Below, piece by piece: positions 36,764 to 44,706 of a stretch of 64,000 nucleotides of DNA. Numbering within the stretch: the stretch's first letter is position 1; the number at the start of each line of letters is the position of its first letter. This DNA is from Streptomyces omiyaensis (GTDB taxonomy: Bacteria; Actinomycetota; Actinomycetes; Streptomycetales; Streptomycetaceae). The stretch covers positions 1 through 64,000 of the forward strand of contig NZ_BMVV01000007.1 of assembly GCF_014650895.1 (NCBI RefSeq). Direction: 5' to 3'. The translations under genes were made by a program, and so were the position numbers. The notes below the pieces were generated by a model, which did no database searches, was not told the DNA's origin, and saw only the letters and a list, made by a program, of their open reading frames with translations.

Positions 36764-37381
36764 TCAGCCCGGGACCGTCCCCGCCGGCGGCCGGCCCGTG
36801 CCGGTGCCGAGGGCGACCCGCACCACCGTGTCCGCGATCCGGCGGGCCGACTCCTCCGGCGAGGCGGCGGCCTGGACGACGTGGCTCGCCGTCAGGCGGA
36901 CCGCCGCGTCCACCGCCAGATCGCGCGCGACCGGGTCGACCGAGGGCCAGGTCTCCGCCACGTACGCGCCGGCCGTGGTCGTCGCCAGCTCGAAGGCGGC
37001 GGCCGACCGGGTGGTCAGGTGGGGGAGCAGTCCGTCCTCGCCCGCGCTGGTCAGCATCGCCCTGATCAGCGGGTTGCGCCCGGCCAGCGTCAGGGTGAAG
37101 GAGACGGCCGCCTCCACGGCCGCGCGCAGGTCGTCCGGGTGCGCGTCCAGGGCCTGCTGGATGCCGACGAGGCAGCGCTCCAGCTCGCGGCGGAAGAGGG
37201 CCTCCCCGACGGCCTCCTTGGAGGAGAACTCGGAGTACAGCGTCTGCCGGCTGACGCCCACGTCACCGGCGAGGTGGGCCATCCGCAGCCGGGCGAAGCC
37301 GTGCTCCGCGACGCGGGCGAAGGCGGCGTCCAGCAGGCGTTCGCGCAGCAGTGTCCGGACCGTCTCCCTGAAGCGTGCCAT
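36764..37381 (-). CDS. TetR-family transcriptional regulator
   Basis: This 205-aa protein has a TetR helix-turn-helix at about 12-58 (LLDAAFARVAEHGFARLRMA, then GVSRQTLYSEFSSKEAVGEA) and a helical ligand domain. ATG 37381 is the start. It converges on the signal peptidase gene and is divergent from the DUF6230 operon, which it might regulate. The gap holds two copies of CGCTCCCGCGCCCCCG near 37420-37460. Confidence 0.88.
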   Translation of the reverse strand: MARFRETVRTLLRERLLDAAFARVAEHGFARLRMAHLAGDVGVSRQTLYSEFSSKEAVGEALFRRELERCLVGIQQALDAHPDDLRAAVEAAVSFTLTLAGRNPLIRAMLTSAGEDGLLPHLTTRSAAAFELATTTAGAYVAETWPSVDPVARDLAVDAAVRLTASHVVQAAASPEESARRIADTVVRVALGTGTGRPPAGTVPG

Positions 37382-37537
37382 CGCGCCAGCCTAGAGCAGC
37401 GCCCCGCCCCCTCCACCGGCGCTCCCGCGCCCCCGTCCCGGCCGCTCCCGCGCCCCCGCCCCGGCGCTGCCGCACCCGCTTCGGTGTGCCCGGCTCCGCT
37501 CCGCACCGCGTCAGAACTCCCAAGTCTGTCCGTTCTA

Positions 37538-37567
37538 TTGACACAACTTCTCGTAGTGTCCAATTCT
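37538..37567 (+). promoter_or_regulatory. probable promoter of the DUF6230/DUF6114 operon
   Basis: A perfect -35 TTGACA at 37538-37543 is followed after 18 bases by AATTCT (37562-37567). The surrounding 60 bases are unusually AT-rich. The ATG is about 110 bases further on. Confidence 0.55.
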
Positions 37568-37676
37568 CGAACGGGCAGTCCGAGAGTGTCCGCCGTCCCC
37601 GGCCCCGGCCCGGGACGGACGGCTGTCCGCCATCCACCCCGCGCCATCCGCGCGGACCAACGGTTGGAGAACCCTC

Positions 37677-38357
37677 ATGCAGAACGAGCCCAGAGGCGTC
37701 ACCCGCTGGCGCAGATCGGCCTTCCTCGCCGTCCCCGCCTGCGCGGCGGTCGCCGCCATGGCCACCGCGATGGTCCAGGGCGCCCTCGCGGCGAACCTCT
37801 CCCTGACCAGCGTGCCGTTCACCCTCAGCTCCAAGACGGTGGCGGCCCCGCAGGGCATCGGCGCGGTCATGCACACCATCGACGCCGGCGGCGCCAAGGG
37901 CGCCGCGCAGGTCGGCATCGCCAAGGCCGGACTCGACGGGATCTGCGTGCACGCCACCCAGTCCGTCGACCTCCCGGTGATCGGCAGCCTCGGCACCTGG
38001 TCGCTCAACATCTCCTCGCCCGCCGCCCAGACCCCGCTCACCAGCGACCAGCTGGTCAACGGCGCAGGGCTCCAGGCCAACAAGCTCATCCTCGACGCGC
38101 AGGCGCTCAACGCGGCCACGGCCACCCTGAACGCCAGCGACGCCACCCCGAACGTCATCGGTGCCGCGGCCGACGGCGACGGCATCAAGGCCACCGGCAT
38201 CAAGGACGGCGCCGCCGGCCAGTTCGGCCTCGACGCCACCGGCGGCCGCACCGACATCAGCAACCTGAGCGCCGACGCCAACGGCGCCACGATCGCCGGA
38301 GCCATCACGCTGCCGGACCTCGCGATCGCCATCAAGCACGGCAACACGGGCTGCTGA
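37677..38357 (+). CDS. DUF6230 exported protein (first of three)
   Basis: This 226-aa protein has a signal-like hydrophobic segment at about 14-38 (FLAVPACAAVAAMATAMVQG), then a beta-rich domain starting ANLSLTSVPFTLSSKTV. It carries two cysteines, one in DGICVHATQ and one as the last residue. The family is often mislabelled 'cholesterol esterase', but no hydrolase triad is visible. It opens a six-gene operon in which DUF6230-type and DUF6114 genes alternate. Confidence 0.85.
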   Translation: MQNEPRGVTRWRRSAFLAVPACAAVAAMATAMVQGALAANLSLTSVPFTLSSKTVAAPQGIGAVMHTIDAGGAKGAAQVGIAKAGLDGICVHATQSVDLPVIGSLGTWSLNISSPAAQTPLTSDQLVNGAGLQANKLILDAQALNAATATLNASDATPNVIGAAADGDGIKATGIKDGAAGQFGLDATGGRTDISNLSADANGATIAGAITLPDLAIAIKHGNTGC

Positions 38358-38477
38358 CATCCCCTCCGCACCGCACGAGCACCACCGCACGACCCGGACC
38401 GGGACGGCGCGCCACCGCGGGGCGCACCGTCCCGGACCGGCCGCCCGCCCACTCCCGAACGCCCCTGCGAGGCTCCC

Positions 38478-38993
38478 GTGACGACCACCGACCCGCCCGC
38501 CCCCGACGGCACCGGAGCGGCCCCCGGCACCACCGGCGGGGCGCCGCGCTCCGCCCCCGCCCGCGCCCGCCTGGCCTTCCGCCGGTGGCGCCGCACCCGG
38601 CCGTTCTGGGCCGCGCTGTGGACCGCCCTCGGCGGCTTCGTGATCTTCTTCCTGCCGATGGCCCCGCTGGGCAGGATCCTCCAGGTCGGCGTCGGAGGCA
38701 TCGCCGGCATGGCGGGCGGCGTCGTCATCATGGCGATGGCCCTGCTCGTCCTCTTCCTGCCCGGCCAGCGCCACACCGCCGGAACCATCGCCGTCATCGC
38801 CGGCGTGGCCTCCTTCCCCCTCTCCAACCTCGGCGGACTCTTCGTCGGCATGGCCCTGTCGGTCCTCGGCGGCGCCATGGCCTTCGGCTGGCTGCCCGAG
38901 AAGCCCACCGGGCGCCGCGGCCTCCTCCGCCGTGCCCGCGCCACCGACGGGGCCCCCGGGTCCCCCGCACCCCTGGGGAGCGGCTCCGCATGA
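38478..38993 (+). CDS. DUF6114 membrane protein (first)
   Basis: This 171-aa protein has a cytoplasmic N-terminus with RRWRRTRPFWAALWTALGGF and about four membrane helices. The GTG start at 38478 follows CGAGG. It overlaps the next gene by ATGA at 38990-38993. The pairing with DUF6230 is conserved in Streptomyces and suggests a membrane complex holding the exported partner. The function is unknown. Confidence 0.85.
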   Translation: MTTTDPPAPDGTGAAPGTTGGAPRSAPARARLAFRRWRRTRPFWAALWTALGGFVIFFLPMAPLGRILQVGVGGIAGMAGGVVIMAMALLVLFLPGQRHTAGTIAVIAGVASFPLSNLGGLFVGMALSVLGGAMAFGWLPEKPTGRRGLLRRARATDGAPGSPAPLGSGSA

Positions 38994-39775
38994 ACCCCCT
39001 CCACGCGGCCCGCCGCAAGGCCGGCGGCCCGCTCGCCCGGCTCGGCGCGCACGGCGCCCGCGCCACCGCCGACTGGAACGCCCGGATGCTCGCCGAAGCC
39101 GCCGACGGCACCCGCCGCGGAACCCGCTGGGGCCGGGGCGCCCTCGCCCTCGTCCCCTCCTGCCTCGCCGTCGGCGCACTCGGCGCGGCCCTCGCGCAGG
39201 GCGCCCTCGCCGCCAACTTCAGCGTCACCGGGCAGCCGTTCACCCTCACCTCCAACGGCGTCTCGGGCTCCGGCTTCGGCGCCATCGTCAACACCCCCGC
39301 CGTCGGCCGCCCGGACGGCACCACGACCACCGACACCGCGATGGCGCGTGTCGGGTTCGCCAGCGCCGGCCTCGCCGGGCTGTGCGGGATCGTCCACCAG
39401 ACGATCGCGGGCGTGCCGTACTCCCTCCTGCTCACCGGCGGCCAGAGGGTGACGGCGACCCCGCCCGCCTCCTTCACCACCGACATCGACGCCTCGAACC
39501 TGTACATCCAGGCGACCGAACTCCAGGCGTACGGCCCCACGACCCTCCAGAACGCGGTCCTCGGCCAGTCCGCCGACCAGGTCACCGTCGCCGGAAAACC
39601 GCTCACCGGCGCGCTCCCCGGCGGCTTCGGCCTCGGCTCGGCCGGCGGCGAGGGCGGCAGCTCCATCAAGCTGCACGGCCTCAACGCCACGGCGTACGAC
39701 GCCGAGATGGCCGGGGCGCTGGTCCTGCCCGACCTGCGGCTGAAGGTCGTCGCCGGAAAGGCCACCACATGCTGA
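38990..39775 (+). CDS. DUF6230 exported protein (second)
   Basis: This 261-aa protein has a long basic N-terminus of about 55 residues, a membrane/signal segment at about 56-76 (LALVPSCLAVGALGAALAQG) and a beta-rich domain with ANFSVTGQPFTLTSNGV. Cysteines recur in GLCGIV and at the very C-terminus, as in the first copy. Its ATG overlaps the previous stop, and its end overlaps the next gene by seven bases. Confidence 0.85.
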   Translation: MNPLHAARRKAGGPLARLGAHGARATADWNARMLAEAADGTRRGTRWGRGALALVPSCLAVGALGAALAQGALAANFSVTGQPFTLTSNGVSGSGFGAIVNTPAVGRPDGTTTTDTAMARVGFASAGLAGLCGIVHQTIAGVPYSLLLTGGQRVTATPPASFTTDIDASNLYIQATELQAYGPTTLQNAVLGQSADQVTVAGKPLTGALPGGFGLGSAGGEGGSSIKLHGLNATAYDAEMAGALVLPDLRLKVVAGKATTC

Positions 39776-40185
39776 GGCGGGCGCGGGCGGCGTACGCGTG
39801 GTTCCGGGCCTTCCGTCGCACCCGCCCCTTCTGGGGCGGGGTGTGGCTGGTGGCCGGCGGCTGGACCGTGCTCAAGTTCTCCCTCAGCTCGGTGCAGCTC
39901 ATCGTCTCCACCGGCTTCGGCGGCATCGCCGGCTACCTGGTCGGCGGCGGGATGATCCTGTGCGGGCTCATCCCGCTGGCCGCCCCCGGCCAGCGCTACA
40001 CCTTCGGCCTCATCGGCTGCGTCCTCGCCGTGGTCTCGCTGGTCGTCTCCAACCTCGGGGGCTTCCTCGTCGGCATGGTCCTCGGCATCCTCGGCGGCTC
40101 GATGACGGTCGGCTGGGGCCCCAGACGCCCCCGCGCCGCCGGCCCCCCGGCTCCCGGAGCCGCACCCGAGGCGGTGGAGGCGTGA
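39769..40185 (+). CDS. DUF6114 membrane protein (second)
   Basis: This 138-aa protein is shorter than its paralogue but has the same RAFRRTRPFWGGVWLVAGGW opening and four membrane helices. A proline/alanine-rich tail ends the protein. It overlaps both neighbours (39769-39775 and GTGA 40182-40185). Confidence 0.85.
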   Translation: MLRRARAAYAWFRAFRRTRPFWGGVWLVAGGWTVLKFSLSSVQLIVSTGFGGIAGYLVGGGMILCGLIPLAAPGQRYTFGLIGCVLAVVSLVVSNLGGFLVGMVLGILGGSMTVGWGPRRPRAAGPPAPGAAPEAVEA

Positions 40186-40826
40186 CGCGCGGGGAGGACG
40201 CCCCGGCGGGCGGGACGCGGGGGCGGCGCAAGGCGCTCGCGGTCGTGGCGGCGCTGCTGCTCGCCGTCGCCACCGCGCTCGCCTCCGGACGGCCGAGCAG
40301 CGCCGCCGGCCGGCCGGCGGCCGCCGTGGAACCGCTCGGCGTACCGTTCCTGCCCAGCCCCCACCCGCTCCACGTGACGATCGACAGCATGGTCGCCGTC
40401 TCCCTGACCGTCGAGAAGGGCGTCACCATCCGGCTCTCCGACGGCACCACCCGCGTCACCAACAAGTACACCTTCACCAAGCTGCAGATCCGCTCGCACA
40501 TGAACGTCACCCAGCGGGCCGACGGGCACACCCTCGTCATCGACGTGCCGGACGAGGGCTCCCTGGGCGGCTACGACAGCGCCGGCAAGCCGGAGACCAC
40601 CACGATGTGGGGGAACATCACCCAGGTCTGCGTCCGGGTCCTGTTCAAGATCTGCGGGGTCCAGGGACTGCTCGACTTCTTCGGCTCGCTCATCCCGCTG
40701 ACCGCCGGGGCGGAGGAGTTCGCGGGCGACATCTACGCCATCAGGACCGTCGACGACCACGCGGAGCTCGACTCCACCGACAACCCCGTCCACCTGCCCG
40801 GAACGATCACGGTGACCACGCCATGA
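40182..40826 (+). CDS. exported protein of the DUF6230/DUF6114 operon
   Basis: This 214-aa protein has an N-terminal signal (RKALAVVAALLLAVATALAS) and a beta-rich body (VTIDSMVAVSLTVEKGVTIR). The hydrophobic CGVQGLLDFFGSLIPLTAG segment near residue 165 may be a second membrane contact. I do not recognise a named domain. It overlaps the flanking genes at both ends. Confidence 0.75.
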   Translation: MTRGEDAPAGGTRGRRKALAVVAALLLAVATALASGRPSSAAGRPAAAVEPLGVPFLPSPHPLHVTIDSMVAVSLTVEKGVTIRLSDGTTRVTNKYTFTKLQIRSHMNVTQRADGHTLVIDVPDEGSLGGYDSAGKPETTTMWGNITQVCVRVLFKICGVQGLLDFFGSLIPLTAGAEEFAGDIYAIRTVDDHAELDSTDNPVHLPGTITVTTP

Positions 40827-41527
40827 GCCGCCCTCACCCCCGCCGGCCCGAGGGCCGCACCCACGGGTGGCGCGCCCTCGCCGTCGCCCTCCCCGCCCTC
40901 CTCGCCGCCGGCGTGACGGGCTCGGCGATGGCCACCGGGGCGCTCGCCGTCGGCCTGCGCATCCAGGACCGGCCCGTCGACTTCACCACCAGCAGCCTCT
41001 ACGGGACGCAGTACGGCGCCGCCGTCGTCGACCAGGAGACCGTGCGGCCCGACGGCACCCCCGGCAGCGTGCGGGTGCTGCGGATGGGCTTCGCCGACGG
41101 CGTCCTCAACGGCCTCTGCCTGAGCCGGCGCCAGCAGATCGGCGGAGCCACGTACACCCTGCTGCTCACCCTCGGCGACGACGACCCCCGATCCTGGGAG
41201 ATCCGCACCAGGAACACCGTCCTCGACCTCAGGAACGCCACCGGCGAACTCGACATGGACGGCGTCGTCGACCTCAACGTCAACGGCGCCGACGTCCGCA
41301 CCGTCAAGGACCCCGCCGGCGCCTACGTGCCCAACCCGCTGGGCGCCCCGCAGCACCGCTTCGGCATCCAGGCCCGCTACGCCAAGTTCGACCGCATCAC
41401 CGGCACCGCGCAGGACTTCCAGATACCCGGGCTGCTCACCACGCCGCGGCTCAAGCTCTCCGTGAAGCCCGGCTCCGTCGCCTGCCCGGCCCCCGCCGCC
41501 CCCGTCGGGACGCCCGGCACGCCGTGA
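40823..41527 (+). CDS. DUF6230 exported protein (third)
   Basis: This 234-aa protein has a signal segment at about 17-39 (ALAVALPALLAAGVTGSAMA), then LAVGLRIQDRPVDFTTSSLYGTQYG. It keeps the LCL cysteine region and a near-terminal cysteine (SVACP). It is the last gene of the operon, overlapping the previous gene by ATGA, and is followed by a strong terminator. Confidence 0.82.
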   Translation: MSRPHPRRPEGRTHGWRALAVALPALLAAGVTGSAMATGALAVGLRIQDRPVDFTTSSLYGTQYGAAVVDQETVRPDGTPGSVRVLRMGFADGVLNGLCLSRRQQIGGATYTLLLTLGDDDPRSWEIRTRNTVLDLRNATGELDMDGVVDLNVNGADVRTVKDPAGAYVPNPLGAPQHRFGIQARYAKFDRITGTAQDFQIPGLLTTPRLKLSVKPGSVACPAPAAPVGTPGTP

Positions 41528-41554
41528 GGCACGCCCGCGGCTGCGGTGCCCCGG

Positions 41555-41606
41555 GACTCCGCGAGGGCCCCGCCGGATCCCTGCCCGGCGGGGCCCTCGC
41601 GGAGTC
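41555..41606. terminator. bidirectional terminator, perfect 21-bp stem
   Basis: Arms 41555-41575 and 41586-41606 with a 10-base loop. It ends the DUF6230 operon and the convergent DUF4436 transcript. Confidence 0.9.
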
Positions 41607-41629
41607 GTCTCCCGCCTTCGCGGAGCGGT

Positions 41630-42499
41630 CTACTCCCCTTCGGGGGTGCGGCGTTCGGCCCGGAAGCCCGTCACGACCACGGTGACGAGGCAGAGGGCGA
41701 CCACGATCTCGGCCCACAGGAACGCCGCGTAGTCCAGGAGACTGCCGATCGGCGGCGAGCCGGGCGCGGTGTTCCGGAAGGCCGCGAGGGCGAAGAGCGT
41801 GGCGGCCATCCAGCCGAGGGCGGGCCAGGTCAGTCCCTTCCGGCCGGTGACGAGGAACCACGCGCCGGTCAGCACCGAGACGGCCAGGGCCCACATGGCG
41901 ATCATCATGAAGACGGCGAAGACGAGGACGCTGTCGGAGCGGCCGAGCGCGACGTCGGCGAAGACGGCCCCGCCCTCCTCGGCGGTCTCCACCCGCGCGG
42001 AGAAGAGCGCGTCGGCGTTGGTGAGCGTCATGTGGACGGGCACCCGCTCGCCGCCCTGCACGGCGCTGAACTCGATCGCCGCGTCGTAGGAGTCGAAGGG
42101 GTAGTCGGTGATCGAACCGCCCGTCAGCGTGACGGGCAGGTCCTTGGTCGCGATCCGGCCGTGCGCCTCGAAGGACAGGTCGCCCCGGGTGGACGTCGAG
42201 GTCTGCAGCGTCAGGTCCTCGGTCGGCGAGACGCCGCCGGCCTCGGCCAGCTCCCCCCGCGGGGTGACCAGGACGCGCAGGACCAGCTCCCGGCCGGCGG
42301 CGTCGACGCGCTGGACCGAGGCCCGGACGTCCACCCGGTCGGGGCTGGTGCCGCCCACGGCGTGCACCGTGTCCTGGGACTGGCGTTCGCCGAACTGGAC
42401 CCAGACGCCGAGGGCGATGGCCGCGGCGATCAGGAGGCACGCGAGCGCGGCGGGGGGCAGGCCGCCGCGGGCGGGTCCGCGGCGTCGGGTGGTGGCCAA
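41630..42499 (-). CDS. DUF4436 membrane protein
   Basis: This 289-aa protein has one N-terminal helix (about 16-36, LAACLLIAAAIALG-type), an extracytoplasmic beta domain, and three C-terminal helices (VLVFAVFMMIAMWALAVSV and following). The start is read as TTG 42499 with GAGGAGAG at 42505-42512; no ATG or GTG fits better. It follows the Tat-lipoprotein deiminase by 23 bases and is co-transcribed, which suggests it supports that enzyme at the membrane. Confidence 0.78.
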   Translation of the reverse strand: MATTRRRGPARGGLPPAALACLLIAAAIALGVWVQFGERQSQDTVHAVGGTSPDRVDVRASVQRVDAAGRELVLRVLVTPRGELAEAGGVSPTEDLTLQTSTSTRGDLSFEAHGRIATKDLPVTLTGGSITDYPFDSYDAAIEFSAVQGGERVPVHMTLTNADALFSARVETAEEGGAVFADVALGRSDSVLVFAVFMMIAMWALAVSVLTGAWFLVTGRKGLTWPALGWMAATLFALAAFRNTAPGSPPIGSLLDYAAFLWAEIVVALCLVTVVVTGFRAERRTPEGE

Positions 42500-42522
42500 G
42501 GGGACTCTCCTCGGAGGCGGGG

Positions 42523-43695
42523 TCAGTCGACCGGCTTGCCGGGCTGGTCGTGGGTGGCGCAGTGGATGCCGCCGCCTCCGGTGGCGATGGTGTCGATGTT
42601 CACCTGGACGACGTCCCGCTTGGGGAAGTGCTCCTGGAGGATGCCGCGGGCGCGGTCGTCGGCCTTCCGATCGCCGAACTTGGGCATGTACACCGCGTCG
42701 TTGCCGATGTAGAAGTTCGCGTACGTGGAGAGGAAGTCGTCGCTGTAGCCGCTGATCCGGTCGGGGTCGGGCTGCGGCAGGTCGATGACCTCGAAGGGGC
42801 GGCCCTTCGCGTCGGTCGCCTCGCCCAGCACGGCCGCGGCCTGGTCGGAGGAGCGGGACCAGGAGTCGGCGGGCATGCCGGGGAAGGCGCGGTCCAGGAG
42901 GATCACGCCGGGCGCGGTGAAGCGGACGAGGCTGTCGACGTGCGCGTCGGTGATGTCCTCGCCGCGCACGCCCTTCAGCCAGATCACCTTCTCCATGCCC
43001 AGGAGCTCCTTGAGCTCCGCCTCGATCCGGGCACGGCTCTTGCCCCGGTTGCGGTTGTCGTTGACGATCGAGCTCTCGGTGACGAGGAGGGTGCCCTCGC
43101 CGTCCGTCTCGAAGGAGCCGCCCTCGGCGACGAGGGGCGCCTGCTCGCGGGGGATCTTGTACTCGGCGAGCAGCTTGCGGCCGACCTGGCCGTCGTTGCC
43201 GTGGACCTGCTTGCCGCCCCAGCCGTTGAAGTTGAAGTCGACGCCGACTACCTTCCCGCCCTCCTCGACGAAGACGGGGACGGTGTCGCGGGCCCACAGG
43301 TCGTCGACGGCGAGCGGGATGACCTCGACGTCCCTGCCGCACGCCTTCCGGGCGGCGGCCACCTGGTCCGGACGGGCCATCATCACGACATACTCGTACT
43401 CCCCGATGGCCCGGGCCACGCGCGCGATGTCCTTCCGCACGTAGGGCAGGTCCTCGCCCCAGACGGACTCCAGCGCGGGCCACGACATGAAGGTGCGGGC
43501 GTGGCTCTCCCACTCGGCGCCGAGGCGGCGGTCGGCGTCGGTGCCGGCCGCCGCGCCCGGCGCGGAGCCGGTGGCGGCGGCGGCGCCGGACGGGCCGGGG
43601 TCGTTCGGACCGCACGCCGTGGAGCCGAGGGCGAGGGCGCCGATCCCGGCGAGCACCCGCAGGGCGGAGCGGCGGGAGGGGCGGAAGTCGGACAT
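42523..43695 (-). CDS. agmatine deiminase-family lipoprotein, Tat-exported (PAD 1)
   Basis: This 390-aa protein begins with a twin-arginine signal (SRRSALRVLAGIGALALGS) and a lipobox cysteine (TAC). The deiminase fold follows: ARTFMSWPALESVW, VDDLWARDTVPVF, FNFNGWGGKQVHG, the catalytic His in DITDAHVDSL and the nucleophilic Cys379 in GGGGIHCATH. Family enzymes hydrolyse guanidino groups to ureido groups (agmatine, or arginine in peptides). Here it would work outside the membrane. ATG 43695 has GGAGA upstream. An operator/promoter lies at 43798-43826. Confidence 0.9.
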   Translation of the reverse strand: MSDFRPSRRSALRVLAGIGALALGSTACGPNDPGPSGAAAATGSAPGAAAGTDADRRLGAEWESHARTFMSWPALESVWGEDLPYVRKDIARVARAIGEYEYVVMMARPDQVAAARKACGRDVEVIPLAVDDLWARDTVPVFVEEGGKVVGVDFNFNGWGGKQVHGNDGQVGRKLLAEYKIPREQAPLVAEGGSFETDGEGTLLVTESSIVNDNRNRGKSRARIEAELKELLGMEKVIWLKGVRGEDITDAHVDSLVRFTAPGVILLDRAFPGMPADSWSRSSDQAAAVLGEATDAKGRPFEVIDLPQPDPDRISGYSDDFLSTYANFYIGNDAVYMPKFGDRKADDRARGILQEHFPKRDVVQVNIDTIATGGGGIHCATHDQPGKPVD

Positions 43696-43797
43696 CGAGG
43701 TCTCCGATCGTGTGGGGGCGGGACCCAGGTCAACAGGGTGCACGGACAGGCTCCTGAATCCCTGGCAGCGCCGGGCCCGATGAGGCCGTCGTGTCGC

Positions 43798-43826
43798 CAC
43801 TCTGGCACTGACTGAATATTCAGTCA
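43798..43826 (-). promoter_or_regulatory. island operator O1 and promoter of PAD 1
   Basis: GACTGAATATTCAGTC (43810-43825) is a perfect 16-bp palindrome. On the minus strand it contains -35 TTGACT, followed after 17 bases by CAGAGT. A repressor bound here would cover the -35 and spacer. Confidence 0.8.
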
Positions 43827-43842
43827 AATCCCTCGGCCCTTT

Positions 43843-43983
43843 CTTCCGGTCTCACCGCCGTCGGCGGGGCCTGCTTCCGGGCCCGCCGTGGCGGGCGGGG
43901 CGCGCTTCCGGTCGCACCGCCGCCGACGGGGGCGCGCCTCCGGTCGCACCGCCGCGGGCGGGGTCTGCTCCGGCCCCGCCACC
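43843..43983. repeat. four to five degenerate ~32-bp repeats
   Basis: Units start with CTTCCGG or CTCCGG, then a CACCGCCG-type block and GGCGGGG. They fill the gap between the TetR stop codon and the PAD 1 promoter. Several can fold into small GC hairpins. No gene is visible. Confidence 0.75.
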
Positions 43984-43984
43984 G

Positions 43985-44566
43985 TCAGCGGCTCAGGCGC
44001 TCGATCTCGATGGTGACCGCCTCCTTCACCAGTTCGCGGGCGTGGGGCAGGGGGAGCGCGCCGCTGAGCCAGCGCGTGCTCAGCCCCTCCAGGAGGCCGG
44101 TGAGCCGCTCCGCGGAGGCCGTGAGGGCGGGCGCGGGAGCCGTCGGCCGGATGCCGCCCAGGAGGTCCGCGACATCGTGGATCCAGGTCAGCGTGGCCCT
44201 GGCCAGGTCGCCGCGCAACTCGGGCTCGAAGACCGCGCTGGCACGCAGTTCGCCCCACGCCGTGCTGTTCTCCCGGACCTCGGGGGCGTCCTGGAACTCC
44301 AGGAGGAGCGACCGCTCCAGTTCCTGCCGGGGGTCGTACGGGACCTCGGCGCCGTCCTCGCCGGAGGTGTAGCGGTCGGCCCGGTCGCTGATGAACTCCA
44401 GCGTGTGCCGCAGGACGCCGGCCCGGTCCTTGAAGTGGTAGTAGATCAGCGCGGTGGACACCCCCGCTTCGGAGGCCAGTTCCTCCATGCGCAGTCCGCG
44501 CACTCCTCGCCGGGCTATGACCCGGGCGGCGCCTTCCAGAATGGCGTTTCGGCGGTCCGTCGCCAC
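43985..44566 (-). CDS. TetR-family regulator of the deiminase island (TetR 1)
   Basis: This 193-aa protein has a helix-turn-helix at about 8-55 (GAARVIARRGVRGLRMEELA, then SEAGVSTALIYYHFKDR). It is nearly identical in this region to TetR 2 at 47365. GTG 44566 has GGAGGGG eight bases upstream. An imperfect copy of the island palindrome (44610-44629) lies 44 bases before the start, fitting autoregulation. The effector is likely an agmatine- or polyamine-like compound (inference). Confidence 0.9.
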   Translation of the reverse strand: MATDRRNAILEGAARVIARRGVRGLRMEELASEAGVSTALIYYHFKDRAGVLRHTLEFISDRADRYTSGEDGAEVPYDPRQELERSLLLEFQDAPEVRENSTAWGELRASAVFEPELRGDLARATLTWIHDVADLLGGIRPTAPAPALTASAERLTGLLEGLSTRWLSGALPLPHARELVKEAVTIEIERLSR

Positions 44567-44609
44567 GTGTGATCCCCTCCTGGGCGGTGTGAGCTGCCAG
44601 TGTCGCATG

Positions 44610-44638
44610 TTGACTGAATCTTTAGTTAGATGCACGAT
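44610..44638. promoter_or_regulatory. island operator O2 between TetR 1 and the kinase
   Basis: TTGACTGAATCTTTAGTTAG (44610-44629) is an imperfect copy of the palindrome. On the plus strand TTGACT is followed after 17 bases by CACGAT (44633-44638), a possible promoter for the kinase. Confidence 0.65.
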
Positions 44639-44706
44639 GCGCCCGTTGCGTCCCTCGACCCGCGGCCGGCCCGCGTGCCCGTTCCACCTCGTCGAAAGAG
44701 CCCCGC

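Noticed and set aside
36881..38990. Long plus-strand frame extending the second DUF6230 gene upstream
   Set aside because: It is a shadow of the TetR and first DUF6230 genes; the ATGA overlap at 38990 and the family start define the real gene.
43843..43983. Possible CRISPR array
   Set aside because: The units are degenerate and abut without unique spacers, and no cas gene is present. The same holds for the repeats at 19720 and 32528.
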